Part shown: positions 22,881 to 36,535 of the stretch, one piece after another
How positions within the stretch are numbered: position 1 is the first letter of the stretch
How the letters are laid out: every line of letters begins with the position of its first letter
Origin: Paramacrobiotus metropolitanus
Taxonomy: Eukaryota; Tardigrada; Eutardigrada; Parachela; Macrobiotidae
Direction of reading: 5' to 3'
Assembly: GCF_019649055.1 (NCBI RefSeq)
Contig: NW_026570235.1
Coordinates: 1,054,001-1,118,000 of the forward strand
Length of the DNA stretch: 64,000 bases
Translations under genes and position numbers: made by a program
Notes under the pieces: model-generated
What the model was told of the DNA's origin: nothing
The model's input: only the letters and a program-made list of their open reading frames with translations
Database searches by the model: none

Positions 22881-24090
22881 GGCTGTTTTTTTAAAACATC
22901 CAGGAATCACAACGAGTCCTGCACGGAAAAGTGTGCGCCTGCAGTAGAATGAATTAACGATGCCACTACTATTATAGGTCAAAGTGTCACTGCAACACCT
23001 GCAAAATTTTGCACTGTTTTGATTTTGCCTGTCTGCACTGCCGTTGCAGCTCTGTGCAACTGTGCATGGCATGGGATGATGGGATAACCAACCATCAATA
23101 TCTGAAAGGAATCAGGTATTCAGGCTGTGTACGCCCGATGTCTGCTGTCACACTTACCGGTATACTGCACTATAACGGGTTTGCGGGAATAGTGATGCTG
23201 GTCTGGGCATCACACCTAGCATGCTCCAGGTGTAAAAAATTATAATAAATTACTTATTATTAAGTCTATGAGCCAGTATTTAGAATTGTTACGACACATA
23301 CTTACATACGTACCATGACTTCTATAACAACTACGATAATTTATATGTTATACGACACTATAAACCATGTAATCGTAAAACGTTCTGCGGGAGCGGTTAT
23401 CTTATGGTCGAACACACTAATAAGCTTCAACCAGTGTTTCTTTTTCGGGAAAAAAAGATAAATTTGATTAATGTAGAAATGTGTATCGCCAATCTTAAAG
23501 TTCTTTAATATAACATCAAAATAAAGTAAATAAACTGGTGCAGCTCTGTACGTACAGTTATGTCAAATGACTGATTCAGTATCGGTGTGGCACTGTGGCG
23601 TGCAAAATTATATATAGATAACTGACATTATATAATTATATACTTACGTACAATACTTAATATTAATTTTTGCATTTATTGCACGATTTGCTGTACGGCA
23701 TGATAACTTCTTCTGGAGCGCGGATATCCTGCATTATGTAAAATTTGTCTCAAAAGGATGGATCCTGTAGTTCATTTGGCTAATGAATAATGCATACAGT
23801 CAATTCTATTTTCACTATTTATTGTTATCCTAATTAAGTACCGTCCATTTAGGTTGTGTCCAAATAGTACCGTGCAGCGCTTGCATATATTATGTAAGAA
23901 AAATCGTGCACAGTTAATTAGTGGTAGAATCAGCTTTTATAGCGCAGGCATGATATACAACCATCATCTGCAGAAACTGAAGTAGTACGAAGGATGAAGA
24001 CAGATTTTCGACTAACGCAAATGCCAGCATGGGCATAATTTAGAATATAAACATATATTTTAAGTCTCGTGCTTTGGGAATTGAAAAGAA
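22881..24090. other. TTC8 upstream region and intergenic DNA
   Basis: No supported exon. The TTC8 promoter and 5' UTR should lie just above 22880. Confidence 0.4.
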
Positions 24091-27000
24091 TCACACTCCG
24101 CAGTGGCCATGTTCGGTGTCTTCTTCGGTTAATTCCAAAGGAATTTCGGCACATCTGAACTCGGTGCTTTCGTAACCGACATGAACGCCGCAACTGTCTG
24201 AGTACTCGGGATCATGCTCGTCGTAAATGTACATCACGTCGTCGCCATTAACGAGCACGTTTTCGTTATCCTGAGATTCCTGACCATTCTGAAAAATAAA
24301 ACCATAAAGATTGTTAAATGTTTCACTTTGCATACATTGTTTCATAACTATAGACATATATCGTATTGTTCGATATCCTACGTCGGTTCTTACGAGTCAC
24401 GACCAGCTATGACCAAGGTAAAATGAGTGCCAGACGCGGACTGCTTTATGTTAATGACCATTAACGCTCTGCACGTCAAACCGGAAATGGCTCACTGTAG
24501 TTTGGTGCTATAAATTTTACGCGCAATGTTTCTTGTTCTTATTAGTTTCTGTTAACCCATTTTCACAAGTTTCTTTGTTAACTTTAACGCTGGTCACTAA
24601 ACATTCAACAAGACAATGCGGTATCTGTGTTCGGGAATCGGGATCATGGAGGATCAGGAGATCAATGAGATTTGTCTGCTGTAATAAGCAGTATGAGCCC
24701 ATTTTGTCCTTGTTTAGTGCTATGTCGCTATATTGCTTGTGTATTTGTATTACATGAACGCTTATTGTTGATGCAAGTGGGTTCGTCTGAATGCAGCTGA
24801 AGCCGCTTGCCGACTTCTTTCACTGACACTCTAACATCTTAATAAATTATTAAGATGAATAATTATAATGAAGAATAAGTATAAAATATGAATGAATAAT
24901 TATAATGAATAATAATGAATAATATGTTGAATAATTATATGAATAATTATAAATTATTATAATTATTAAGATGAATTTGTAATTCTATTTCTTCATACGA
25001 TGAAAGAGAGTGAGGCCAGAAATTATTCAACCAACTGCATATAAAATAAATTTATAATATGAATGGGTACTCATGATTTAGGTGTTTTCATACGTCGACC
25101 CCGTAGTAGCAAACTTATTAGCTTTGGTGTGAACATACAAGTTATGAGTTAGAATTTTTATCGAGTCAGAACTACCTGGAGTTTAAGCAATGTCTAGAAA
25201 TTTAGAAGCAGTACGAGTAGGAGTTTCGACCGCAGCAGCAGCAGCAGTTTTGAATATTAGCAGCTATAAAGAAAATACTGATCGAGCAGTGATACCGGCG
25301 CCAAATGAACCGTATAAGCTTTAAACTTACTTCACTGCATATAGGGAATAGTAACACACGTACAGATACAGTACACATTTTGTGCATTCATTGTAATTAG
25401 GACAAAACTTATTAGTGATTAAACTCTCAACAGATGAAACTGATGTGAGCACAATTTTGTGCTCCGGAAAAGCAAGCGCGTAGTACAAGCATATCCTTAT
25501 TTGCTTACAATGAATTCGAGTCGTAAGCCGCCGATAAGGCATATTTACAAATTTGGATGTGAAATTTACATAATACGAACTATACTCGTCCCATAGGCTG
25601 TCCGTAGCTGACAATTGTCAAATTATACCTGCTTTCAAAAAATCGAAGCTTGCGTTGCCGATTTGCTGTTTGCTCATTAACAAAAATTATGGATTCTTTA
25701 AAGCCGAATGACTTTTTGATGGTTACGAAACGTTATGCATTTTGACGAGTGCCGTAAGAAAAGTCCAGAAGCATGTAATCGTGCGTAAAAGATTAGTTTA
25801 TCAGTCCCCGGAGCTGTAACAGCTGTGGAAAGACTAGAGGGGATTATTAGAGATTTTACCAGCTCCTGCTGAGCGTCGTACACTACACACTTCAATCCAC
25901 AATTATCGATCTGAAAACCAAAAGATGTTTCGCATTCATGCATTAATGAAAAACTTGCACTGTTTGAAGAATATGTTCGTTAAAGGTTACACATGGAAAT
26001 TTTGGCAATTGGACACAATAAGTGCACTGTATACATAAATTGACGATCAAGATAAACTTATAAGTGCCACTGAAAGTAAATGTAAGCCGGCTTATATAAA
26101 TTTGGTGCTAGCTTACAGGATACACTATGAATACCGCATCTACAGCTACAGTAGCTGACGTTATTCTTATGGTCATTCGTTATGCAGAAATTCCCTCGAG
26201 ACTAGTTACAGTCGTTTCGTACTTAGACGAAGGACTAGCTGGAATAAGTTGTCGATGTAATCCTCGAGAACTATGTCGGAATTAATGAAAGCGATTCTGG
26301 ATTAGTTCTGCATGCACTACTTCTATACGTGGGAACAGCAAAAGCAAGTTATTTACTGTAACACATCACATAATATTACTGTACGAAAGTCCAGTACGAT
26401 TTTTTGGTAAGCGAGCTTTGATCCGAGTGATAAGCTAATGATTCAACCGCTTTCCTTCCTTAAGCAGTGCTGAACTTGCTAGTTCAGGCGGTTTTTCGTA
26501 ATCTTGTCGAAATATATATTTAAGTATGTAAGTAAAAACTTCACAGTTTAGGAGATCAAACGCCAAAAACTAATTATTCTTACAGAGAGAAAAAACATTT
26601 TGGCATCCTGTGCGTTTACTATACGTCAGGCCTTAAATAGATGACGATTTGAATATCTATGTACAAAAAACTGTAATAACTGATCAATTGCATACTACTC
26701 TGTGCATAGTTTGTACTCGTACCGTGATACTTAGTGTGACGATTTCAATACTTACACAAAATTTTTTACATGAAATTAACGACATTTTAATCTAATATAG
26801 AGCTTAATCATTTTAATCTAATATATCTTTTAATCTTTTAACGACATTTTAATCTAATATATCTTTTAATCTTTAATCTAATATATATATAATTAAAACT
26901 TGTAAATTATTGTTAAATAGGTTTGACATTAGTAAACTTCGGTCGGCATTTTGAGTCACAGACCTACTGTTACAGAAAAGTACGTCGCCTTCCGATGTAC

Positions 27001-28775
27001 TTTAACGTTTGAATAAATCTCTTATATCTTTGTGATGTCTTTTGATTATTTAAATCGTTAACTCACTGTTACTGCACGTGTTTTGAGTTTCTGACATCGC
27101 CCATTACACCGATAAAAATTAATTGCACAACTGCGTAAATTTTGCAGGTACAGTATAGGGGTGTGTTATCGTTGCAAATGAAGTAGCTATGATAAAATTA
27201 ATGTTACCAAGTTATTGTCAAAGATCATACTCGTATATCGGTAAGACACACAGATTATTAGTTTTATTATTACACAGTAGTAGTATAGACAGTAGTAGTT
27301 AGTATTATTATTACACAGTACTTAGTATTATTGCACACAGATTGCATAAGGCGCGGTAGAACAAACTTAGATACTTACTTATAAAAGCAACAGACTATCT
27401 ATTCCAATAAATCATATTACGCTGAGAAAATGTTCTGTCCGCTTTTACAAGCGGATGGGGCGTTAGTCAAAGAAATAGGAAAACTACATCTCTGCCGAAT
27501 AATAATACGATTACAACACATAATATAACGCCGCAAGGCTGCGTTAAAGTGTTAATTTTATGGGAAAGTGGTTTGTAGTTCTCGGATCGTTATTGATGGA
27601 TTTTAAAACAAACGACAGCAGATTAGGCGGCGCGTTGATGGCAAACCATTGTACTTTGCCTCATAATGGAATATTTACGAGTTTTAAAGTAACCACCACT
27701 GCTGGATCCGCTACTGTTTAATTACATTTCAGTTGTACAAAGCAATCAATAGTTTCTTTTAAATTCCCATCGCTGTCGTAATCCTAATAAGACACTGATG
27801 ATCGCCTTCTCACTTTTCACATGATGCTTGCATCACTTACATCTTGATAGTATGCTTCGGATTTAATGTCCATGTGCAGTGCTTTCCTCACGAAAAGTAT
27901 CACTCCGAATATAAAGGTGGCAATCGCCGCACAGAATACCGGCACTTTCAGGCGCTCCAGACCGTCGTGTTCGGTGTTATACTAATAAAATGCTGGAATT
28001 ATCAGTGGATAAATTACACAGTAAACGTTCTGAAAAGTGTTGTACCTCGTCAATACTAAATTATAAGTGCTGTCTGTATATGAGAGAAAATGTTTGCTAA
28101 TGACAAAATAAATGCAAATACTGCTCGTGAAGCACAGAATTTGGACTTCACAAATAAACATGCAATAAGCAATAACCAAAGTCCGAAATTAGCAGTAGCA
28201 CAATGAATGTCAAGGGAACCTGTCGGAATAACGCTGCTATCTCTACTCCTTCAGTATACATAGTACGTACATCCACAATAAAAAATATTGCCGGAAAAGT
28301 GTACAAAATATTTATTATAATTTATCATATCTCTTTGAGATGTCAGGCAATCGGCGCTTATTCTTCGTTTTAAAAAAAAAACACGAAATTTATTCCTGTC
28401 GATATTTGCGCTAACCTTTGTGTTCCCTTCCGGTGTCTTCATTTCTACAAGATCTGGAAAACGCAAATAAAATACGATAGCTTTGTGTGCAGTCAGTATA
28501 ATATGTTGGAAGACGAGTCTCCGAAGGGGACTTCTTTGTGTTCAGAGGACGTTATTCAATTAGAGTAAATTTATTTTGACGTTTCTAAGAGAGTCCGTAT
28601 TATTTAAACATACTTTGGTCACTTCGCAAATTCGCGTGGGAAAAGGGAGGATGGATAGCCACAACAACATTTTGATTGTGTTTGACTTCCTCCGGTGATC
28701 GGCTTCCGTTGGTCTGTATAGACGTGTAATATGTTTGGTTGACAGGCATTCTCCCATCATTCCCATCTGCTGCCG
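24091..28775 (-). CDS. Putative single-pass membrane protein, unknown function (5' end not found)
   Basis: Five candidate exons keep one frame: 28775-28614 (phase 2 in, 1 out), 28453-28416, 27981-27841, 25910-25860 and 24288-24091 (stop). Splice sites are GT-AG throughout. The exon at 27981 encodes LERLKVPVFCAAIATFIFGV followed by ILFVRKALHMD, a clear hydrophobic transmembrane segment with positive flanks. The tail is acidic (MYIYDEHDPEYSD, ELTEEDTEHGHCGV) and the exon before it is Cys-containing (IDNCGLKCVVYDAQQEL). I do not recognise the family. The first exon was not found, and the joining of the last two exons (introns of 1.9 and 1.6 kb) rests only on matching phase 0, so the model could merge two genes. 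Confidence 0.4.
24837..24972. repeat. AT-rich degenerate tandem repeat
   Basis: Repeated ATGAATAATTATAATGAATAA-type units fill about 130 bp inside the last intron of the putative membrane protein gene. Confidence 0.6.
26782..26892. repeat. Tandem repeat of TTTTAATCTAATATA units
   Basis: Four to five imperfect copies of TTTTAATCTAATAT with interspersed TTAACGACA segments. Intronic within the putative membrane protein gene. Confidence 0.7.
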
Positions 28776-30765
28776 CTATACAGGAATGAGACAAAAACAC
28801 AGTGTTATGTAAAATCCTAAGCAAGAAAAGTAGTTGGCTCTAGCCGGCGCATTTATATTGGCACATTGCATAAGTCGCATTAGGCGTATTTTTCCCCATA
28901 GAACCACTAGTCGTTTTGCCGTATATAATCAAATTTCCGTACGATTTGCAGGAGATGATGACACGACAGACAGAAATAATCCCATTTCCACTCCCATTGT
29001 CATAATAATTACTTCTCTGCAGTCCGGAAATCTCATGGTGCACTTTAAATGAGATCGTCAAGAAATGGAATTCGTTCACGTTGGCGGTAGTATCGATAAG
29101 ATCAGCACAACAGTCCGAAGCCACTCATAAAACATCTTCATGCAGATAAATTAAAAATATTACTTCTTCATTACTTTGCGACAATGTGTACGCGAAGTAA
29201 TCATATTCTGTTTTTATACGAAGCATGGTACCATCCAGTAATAGCGTATGAAACATTTATCCCTTTTCAGAATACAATGTACATGGCAAAAAAATTTCCA
29301 AATTAAATATCCCAAAAAAACATCCGGCAGCTTGGGATGGTTCAGCAGTGTGTCGGCATTTTACTGCAAACGCAGTTGATCGTGATTAATAACAGTTATA
29401 TGACCATTGAAATGCCACTGAGGATACTCCTATTAAACTTCAGAGGGAAAATGGATTGGCCAAACCAAAACAGATGCGGTAAATCATAAATGCTGATTTC
29501 GCTGCAAGGATTGCAAAAATTAGCATATGAAGTTTATATTTGGAATCCCAGATTCTTGGGTCGAACAACTCTGCATGAACCTGTAAACTTACAGCTTGCC
29601 GACATCCCTGTTATCCTTGTTTTCGACTTATTAAAATAATTATTTGTGGTAGTTCCTCTGTTACAATTATCTAGCTGAATTAAGCAACCTTATTTAAGTG
29701 CGACTATAACGCTTTATAGTTCTATTTTCTGCGTCGTGCACTTCTCTTCTAAATAAAAAATGCACCATTTGGCACAGATCGACACCGCAATAAAATGTTT
29801 ATGACTACCATACGTCAAAAGTAAACATATCGAAAGGTCAAAGCTATTCTGGCATAATTAATTAGTAAACAGCTATTATGGACTAGTGCAGTAAATCTAT
29901 AAATCTACAGTACCTACGGTACGTACCGGTTGCTTATTTTTAATATTTTATCTGACCAGATTCTTTAGAAGTACTAGTACAGATATACCGGCGTGCAAAC
30001 AACGAGAAGGCCGTTCATATTGTGTATACAGACCCTAATCGAGGACGGACATCCAGTCGGGTCCCTTTCCCGCACATCCACGCATTATAATATTCTTGTT
30101 TTAATAAAGCAGATTGGTTCCTCAGTAAAAGTCAGAAGGAGAAGATTATTAAGATATCCTTGATCCAGAGTACTTTCAGTGCAGTATATAACAAACAGCT
30201 CAGCAGCCTCACGGTCAACCAATGCAATAATAAGTACGAAGGGAAACCGCATCCGTAAATGCCCCACTTCCTGGAGCTCATATGTACCTAAGATTATGCA
30301 TAAAAACTGATAGACTTAAAACACTTCCATGGCTGAACAAATTAAGGACTGTAGTTTCCGTAAACAAAAAACGCGAACTGAATTAACAGCGTTTTTATAG
30401 ATGCTTTCCTGCTTTAAAGTCTGTTCCTTGAAAATTTATGTGTACATCCGCGTACTTAGTTTTTCTGAGGTACCGATTCATCCTGTTCCTGGGCGTGTTT
30501 TGTGATGTGGGTGGAGCTATGGACGAATCGACGAAGTGGCCGCGCCACGTGCACAATGCACATCCGTTTCCGCTTTCACTTGCAACGTTCCCGCCTTATA
30601 CCGTACGGCGGGTAGAACCGATGGAACGTGCTCTGCTCGTTTGCTACTAACCAGCCGTTTGTTGCAGACGTGCAACGTTGTCCGCGGTGCAGACGTGCAG
30701 TGCAAACGGATCAGTGCAACACGTTCAGACGCGTTATAAGAAAGTACACTTTTGCCAGCTGAGCG
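28776..30765. other. Intergenic region with possible 5' exon of the membrane protein gene
   Basis: No exon could be supported. A 94-codon open frame around 29124-28840 begins with an ATG but shows no convincing link. Around 30660-30740 there are repeated CAGACGTGCA motifs just upstream of the next promoter. Confidence 0.35.
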
Positions 30766-30772
30766 TATAAAA
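30766..30772 (+). promoter_or_regulatory. TATA box of the Tyr/Asn-rich protein gene
   Basis: TATAAAA lies about 225 bp upstream of the ATG at 30996, with GC-richer sequence around it, which suggests transcription starts near 30797. The upstream 100 bp carries repeated CAGACGTGCA-type motifs. Confidence 0.55.
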
Positions 30773-30995
30773 GCCAAACAAAGCGACCAAAACAGCGCAT
30801 TTTTAGTTTTGCCATTTTTGGCGCAGTTGCTGCTGGAGATAGTGACAGTCGATACTGCACTTTGACAGTTTGACTTGAGTTTGTTGGTATCCTTCTGCGG
30901 TTCTGGTCCGGTCAGACTACCTACTGAGTTCTCGCCTTGTAAGGTCACTAAAGCTTCTCCACTAGAACTTCTTTGAGCTTTGCGGAGCAGCAGAC

Positions 30996-31559
30996 ATGTC
31001 GAGCCAGAACAGCGGAAACAACAGCCAGCAGAGCGGACAGCCGCAGGGAAACGGATCTTCCTACGGCCCACCTTCCCATCCCGACTACCGTGTCACTAGA
31101 CATGGCACGAATCAGCAGGTTAGATTAAGCGTTTTTTTGTGGCGTGATACTCAGAAATTTTAAGAACGTATGCTTTTGGCATCTGTGGACTGTGAAAACG
31201 TTGTGATGTTTTTCCAGGGGAATCACTACTGCACCCGAGATTATGGCGGGAATGCCCCTAACTCGTACCATTACTCCAACTCCAATGGATCTTACTATTA
31301 CCAGAATCCAAACGGTAAGTACTTACGTGATTTGGTTGTGCCCGTAGTAACTGAGTAGTTATCTAATAAATAATGATCAAAAGTAATACGACAGTGTTTT
31401 CGCTGGATCAATTTGCTTATCATTTCCTTGACTGCGTTCGACATAATTATTGGGCATTAATCGAGACAATTCATTTCGATCAGTCGTGACGGATTTCTTG
31501 TCTTTGTAGGAAGCCAGTACTATAACAATGGCCAAGGAGAGGCCTGGTACCGCCGCTAA
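30996..31559 (+). CDS. Small Tyr/Asn/Gly-rich protein, 89 aa
   Basis: Three exons (30996-31118, 31218-31314 and 31510-31559) join in frame to 89 residues. The N-terminus is Ser/Asn/Gln-rich (SSQNSGNNSQQSGQPQGNGS). Then comes GNHYCTRDYGGN and a repeated aromatic block (SNSNGSYYYQNPNG, QYYNNGQGEAWYRR). There is no signal peptide or membrane segment. Similar short Tyr/Asn/Gly proteins occur in arthropods as far as I recall, but I do not know a function. The composition suggests a low-complexity, possibly RNP-associated or condensate-prone protein; that is inference. Confidence 0.75.
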
Positions 31560-32814
31560 GACCGAACGATCCGTGCAGTCGTGAATGGATAACTCCTGTA
31601 CGAGTGGCGTTTGATATTTTTTCTTGCCATAGTTCCAGTTCTTTCTTCTTAGCTATTTGTTTCCAGCTTAAAAATGTGGACCTATTGCTTTGTACGTGGT
31701 TGCAGAAATTTTCTTTTTTGACATGAGTTTATATTTTGCTGTTTTCGGTGAGGTAGCAATGCAAATTTTTCTCGGTAGTTTCATTTGATTGGTAATTTTA
31801 CATGCGACGTCTTTTTATGGTTTGTACTTTTTGGAATACAGGAATGAAAGAAAAGCTAGCAGATTCTGATTGTAAGCGTCGTCATAGTGTTATCACCTTC
31901 ATCGCTTTAGGATGTGCACGAGATCTCCTGACTCCTGTTATCAATGACAATATCATCGATAATTTTTTTAAATCAATTTGAGCTTATCGGGACTTCGGAA
32001 GCCTGTTAGGGCTTGGAAGTTGGAATCATAGTTTGCTATGCTATGTATGGCGTTTTTTTGCGCTGTGGAGGATGTTTTGTTTATTCACGTCTGTTGACCT
32101 TTCATGCACCCACATGCAATGCAGGTTTCAAATATAGTATTTATATTTCGATAAAAGCGATTTCAGTTTTCGCCTCACATAATGGACAAATGACTAAATA
32201 AGTAGGTATTGATGACGAAACAAAAAGCGTAATCCAGTGCCGCAAAACTGCTTTTAGGGTTCGACGTTCTAATTTTACTAGAAATTAACAAATACGTAAT
32301 TATGTAGATTTCCAGAGATGCCCCCATCTTACGAGCAGATACGTAGTTGAAAATACTCAAAATTTAAAATACCTTACAAACTTATGTCATAACAAATACT
32401 TCCAAACTCGCAGTGCTTAATGATTTACAATTTTACTGGCATCGTTTGCAGCTTGCAGAAGTAACGTTAAGTATTTAGAAGGGTCAATTAATGCAATATA
32501 TATTTAATGAAATCAATGATAATATGCAAAAGAAAATATTTAGAAGTGTTTAGTATTATTAATTTTTTGAATAATAACTAATAAGAAAGATTTGCTTATG
32601 GTGCACCACTTCCGGCTCGGACTGCAGTTTCCCTGTAGTGATACTAATGCTTCAGTCGATCATCTACCCTCCCCGAAAACAAAACTATATTTTCCGTGAA
32701 CTGCGAAGTGGCTTTTTCATGGTCTTTGGCAAAAAGTGAGTTTTTTAGCGCAACACCTGTTTCAGAACCTTTACATCGGACAGTTTATCTCATTTAAACC
32801 ACCAAAGCTTTCAA
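31560..32814. other. Intergenic between small Tyr/Asn-rich gene and SNX3
   Basis: Presumed 3' UTR of the upstream gene (T-rich) followed by the SNX3 promoter region. No coding exon recognised. Confidence 0.4.
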
Positions 32815-33908
32815 ATGGCCGAAAATAACTCGGAAGCCACGCGCAGACTGAATGTGAAGCGACAGACCTTGGACGACGCTTACGCGGCCCCTGCTAATTT
32901 TCTCGAGATAGACGTTATTAATCCCGTTACCCACGGACTGGGAAAGAAACGCTATACCGACTACGAAGTTCGAATGCGGGTAACACAGCCGATAATGCAC
33001 AAGTTCGCCGAAGAAAAATGTGTTGGTAAGCCATTCGTGACGAGTGTTTCGTATCTTTGAACAGACAAATCTTCCCGTGTTCAAGCAGAAGGAATCCAAT
33101 GTCCGCCGTCGTTACAGCGATTTTGAGTGGCTCAGAAATGAACTGGAGCGCGATAGCAAGGTGGGAAATTGTTTATTGCTCTTGAAACGGTTTAGGTAGA
33201 TTCAAGGGATGGTTTTCGCAGATCGTAGTGCCTCCGTTGCCTTCCAAAGCGTTCAAACGACAGCTGCCTTTCCGACAGGACGATGGCATCTACGAGGAAG
33301 AGTTCATCGAGGAAAGACGGAAAGGACTGGAGGTCTTTATCAACAAGTGAGTGAATTTTCTTTGTGCAGAGATTTCTCTTCTGTACGGTTTTTCATCAAT
33401 GGCCGATGTAGTACTTGCTATATGTAAGTTTTCATGAGTGCGTTAGAACTTGAAACGAATGACTTTTAATGTTTCGCCTGTAATCTTGGGATTCCTTGCT
33501 GTTTGTATCGTATTCGTAACTGAATTCACTGAAATCGATATCATACGGTATAGCTAGGCACCAAAGTAAAGTGTTAAAATTATAAAAACGATTTAGAATT
33601 GATGACCTAGCTGCATTTTCGCGTAGTTTAATGCTGTTTTAGGAATATTGGTACAGTTTTTGATATGTCCATAAGCAGGAAATGTGTGTGATTACTGTTA
33701 AAGCAGCTTATTGAATATGCTCTATTTGTGTTTGTGTAAATTGGCAATTTTACACTGATTAGCAACTGTTTATTTTGTGACTTCTTTGAATGCTTGTTAT
33801 AGGATCGCTGGACATCCGCTTGCGCAGAACGAACGCTGTCTGCATATGTTCTTACAGGACCCGAATATCGATAAGAACTACGTGCCCGGGAAAATTCGCA
33901 ATACGTAA
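32815..33908 (+). CDS. SNX3: Sorting nexin-3 (PX-domain protein)
   Basis: Four exons (32815-32979, 33065-33160, 33222-33346 and 33803-33908) give 163 residues against about 162 in other animals. The PX domain is complete: TNLPVFKQKESNVRRRYSDF, EWLRNELERDSK, VVPPLPSKAFKRQLPF, FIEERRKGLEVFIN and AGHPLAQNERCLHMFLQD. The RRYSDF arginine and the later FIEERRKGLE arginine are the usual PtdIns3P-binding residues. SNX3 acts on early endosomes with retromer, for example in Wntless recycling. The open frame runs through intron 1, but the spliced form matches the family and the unspliced one does not. Confidence 0.96.
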
Positions 33909-35272
33909 TTGAGTTATTCCGGAGCTTTTGAGGATTATACGGACCCGCCTGGAGTAGATTAATAAGAATTCACCGAGCTTCGTTGTCCGCCAACCATGGA
34001 TGTTTATTAATGACGTTGTACCTGTTCATTCCTTACCCGTTCTGAAAATGGATTTATTGACAAGCTGATTTTCTCGATTTAAACCGTTTTATGCTGCTTT
34101 ACTCGTACTTGCACACTCGGTGGTTTTGTATGCACTTCCCTTTACTTATTTTTATGTATTTACAATCTAATCTTTGTATTTATTGGTTTTCTTATTTGTG
34201 ATTGCACATTTGAGTGAATTACGCGAGTATAAAAAGGTGACTTTGAAGAAAAACGGCTAAATTATCGAGCATATTGTATGTGTTTGCTATACTTGAATGA
34301 AAATCTACTGATTAATGTTTTTGATGAATTGGTTAACAGCCATACATCTTGCAAAATTCGACTAATTATGATGTTAGACCGGTCAGCGGTTTATCCTCTG
34401 TTCCCGACAATTTTATGCGAAAGAATCGTCCGATGTCGAGAACTGCACGTGTGAAATATTATCAGTAAGCTCTTATTAGTACGTATATGATATGTCTGCA
34501 ATTACGAAATTACTATGCGAAAGTTGATGTCATTTAGAAACTATCGGCGTTAATCCGGTGCGGTAATAAAAAACCCCGCTTATTCGAAGAAAACATCATG
34601 CACAACTGGAGTAATTATTTTTCATCTGTCGTTAGAAAGTATCCAGAGTTCAATTCCAAATACGTTAATAACTTTACCGATAATGTTTGACCGAAAAGGC
34701 AAAAACTTACTACAAATAGTATTAATGTGTTATTGTGAAAGGAGAAAGAGGGATATTTTCATGACAGCTATAACTTTTGACGGGCATTAGAGTATGATAA
34801 TCCTCGCACTTTTACTCTGTATTTCTAGTTTCCTGTAGGCATTATTTGTTACGATCAGGCAAATATCAGTACAATCTTCGAGAGCTGAATTTGAAAGATG
34901 TAAATAATTCCCACATTTCAGCACCTTTGTGGACAGGTAGAAGTGCCAATGTTTTATGCATTATTACGGTTTCGAATGGAAAACTGAACGAATGCTTGAT
35001 ACTCAGCAGAACGATACACCATCAGTATCAATAAAGTGATAAGTAATAAAATAGCGCTGATGCTACAGGTTAACCGCATTTCACCATTGGACAGATAACA
35101 TAAAAAGTAAACGACTGAAGCTGCTGGGAAATTATGGTTATCATAGTAGAAGGCTCCGTTACGCATTTAACGTTCTCCGTACAAATATGACAAGCGGTTT
35201 CGCCACAATTCGACAGTTTTTTTTGCATATTCCCAAAAAATACACAGCGCGCTGTCGCAAAAAGCGGATGAT
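33909..35272. other. Convergent intergenic DNA between SNX3 and troponin I
   Basis: AT-rich with no supported exon. It should contain both 3' UTRs. Confidence 0.4.
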
Positions 35273-36535
35273 CTAAGCTTCCACAGCTTCCTCCTCCTTC
35301 TTGGCAGCCCATTCCGGTTTGGTTTTATCCTGTGAGAAAAAAATTTTGACCTTTTCGTGTGTCTTTGTTAGACTGTATTTGACTATTTGTGAACTATTAA
35401 ACATATGCGTACTTTAGTTTCCTCCTCCAGTGCAAACTTGTTGATACCCGTAGATTTGAGATTGCTTCTGAAATCCACTGCGCCGGCTTCGCCTTTCTTT
35501 TCCATTTTGGAAAACCTAACAGAACATTAAAATGCCGACAAAATTTATATTAATAATTTGCATAATGTTTTCATACTTGGTTTCGTATTTGGCCACTTTC
35601 TTCAGCGTGGGTTTAACGAATTTGCCTCGTAAATCGTTGACTTGGATAGTCAACTCGTTCAGCTGTGAAAACGAAAACCATTGCAGCTAACGTTCAGCAA
35701 AATACGTACATTCTCAAGATACACTTATTACGTTTACGTGATGCATACTTCGTAATCCTTAGCGCGAACTTTGACTTCCAGGTCATATCGTGTCTCCTCC
35801 AGTTCGCGAATGCGATCGTGATATTTCTTGCATACTTCTTTGAGGTGTGACTCCGAATCCACACCGTTATGCTGATCGGCACCGATGCGCTCTTCGAGAA
35901 TACGACGACGTTCCTGTGCTTTGCGCTCTTGTTCGGCTTTCATATCATCAGCGGCTTTTTTCATCAAAAGAGTCTGGACAAAAGTGCAACATATCACATA
36001 AACAAACTGCACATGAAAACATGCATTTATGCAGTAACTGCGCAATTAATAAACAGGGTTGCTGCTGTGCATGCGTACTCTGAGCTTGCGCTTGCGTTCG
36101 GGATTCAAGAAGCCTTTCTTGACGCCCTTCTTGGCCTTCGACGCCTCCTCCAAACGCTTCCGCACTTCGGCTTTCTTACGCTCCTTCTCTTCGCGTTTGG
36201 CACGGGCTTCCTAAAATAAACCGCAACGGTTAGACCAGAGAAACACTATAAGACAAGTCCAAACAACGGAAAGGTCACGAAGTAAATAACTGCGTGAAAC
36301 GACATTCTTCACATGTATAATACACTTGAGAGAGGTGAGTTGAATTAACGCAAATGTCAGACGTAGTTATCGAGACAATTTCCTTACATCTTCGGTCTCC
36401 TCTTGGGACGCTTGGCCTCGGCGACTGCAAATCGAGAAATGTCTTGAATAACTTCTCTTTATGCTGGGAAACAGCAAGGTGCACGTGCACTTACGCGTCC
36501 CGAGCCGACCTCCGGGCATCGCGGTCGTCCGACAT
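35273..36535 (-). CDS. TnI: Troponin I, muscle thin-filament inhibitory subunit
   Basis: Seven exons give 226 residues: 36535-36495, 36424-36388, 36210-36079, 35973-35749, 35662-35577, 35515-35413 and 35329-35273. All phases agree. Landmarks: a basic charged N-terminal helix ([20 protein letters not shown]), [32 protein letters not shown], the inhibitory region [28 protein letters not shown], and an acidic Ala/Glu tail ([11 protein letters not shown]) as in arthropod TnI. It inhibits actomyosin ATPase until troponin C binds calcium. The short N-terminal exons 1 and 2 encode an unusual [19 protein letters not shown] segment and are the least certain; in other ecdysozoans this end is alternatively spliced. 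Confidence 0.93.

Noticed and set aside
25327-25614. 95-codon open frame containing CPNYNECTKC
   Set aside because: It could be an exon, but it does not fit the phase-0 junctions of the flanking candidate exons and shows no family similarity.
32980-33060. SNX3 frame running on past exon 1 (VTQPIMHKFAEEKCVG)
   Set aside because: This is intron read-through; splicing at 32979/33065 gives the conserved PX sequence.
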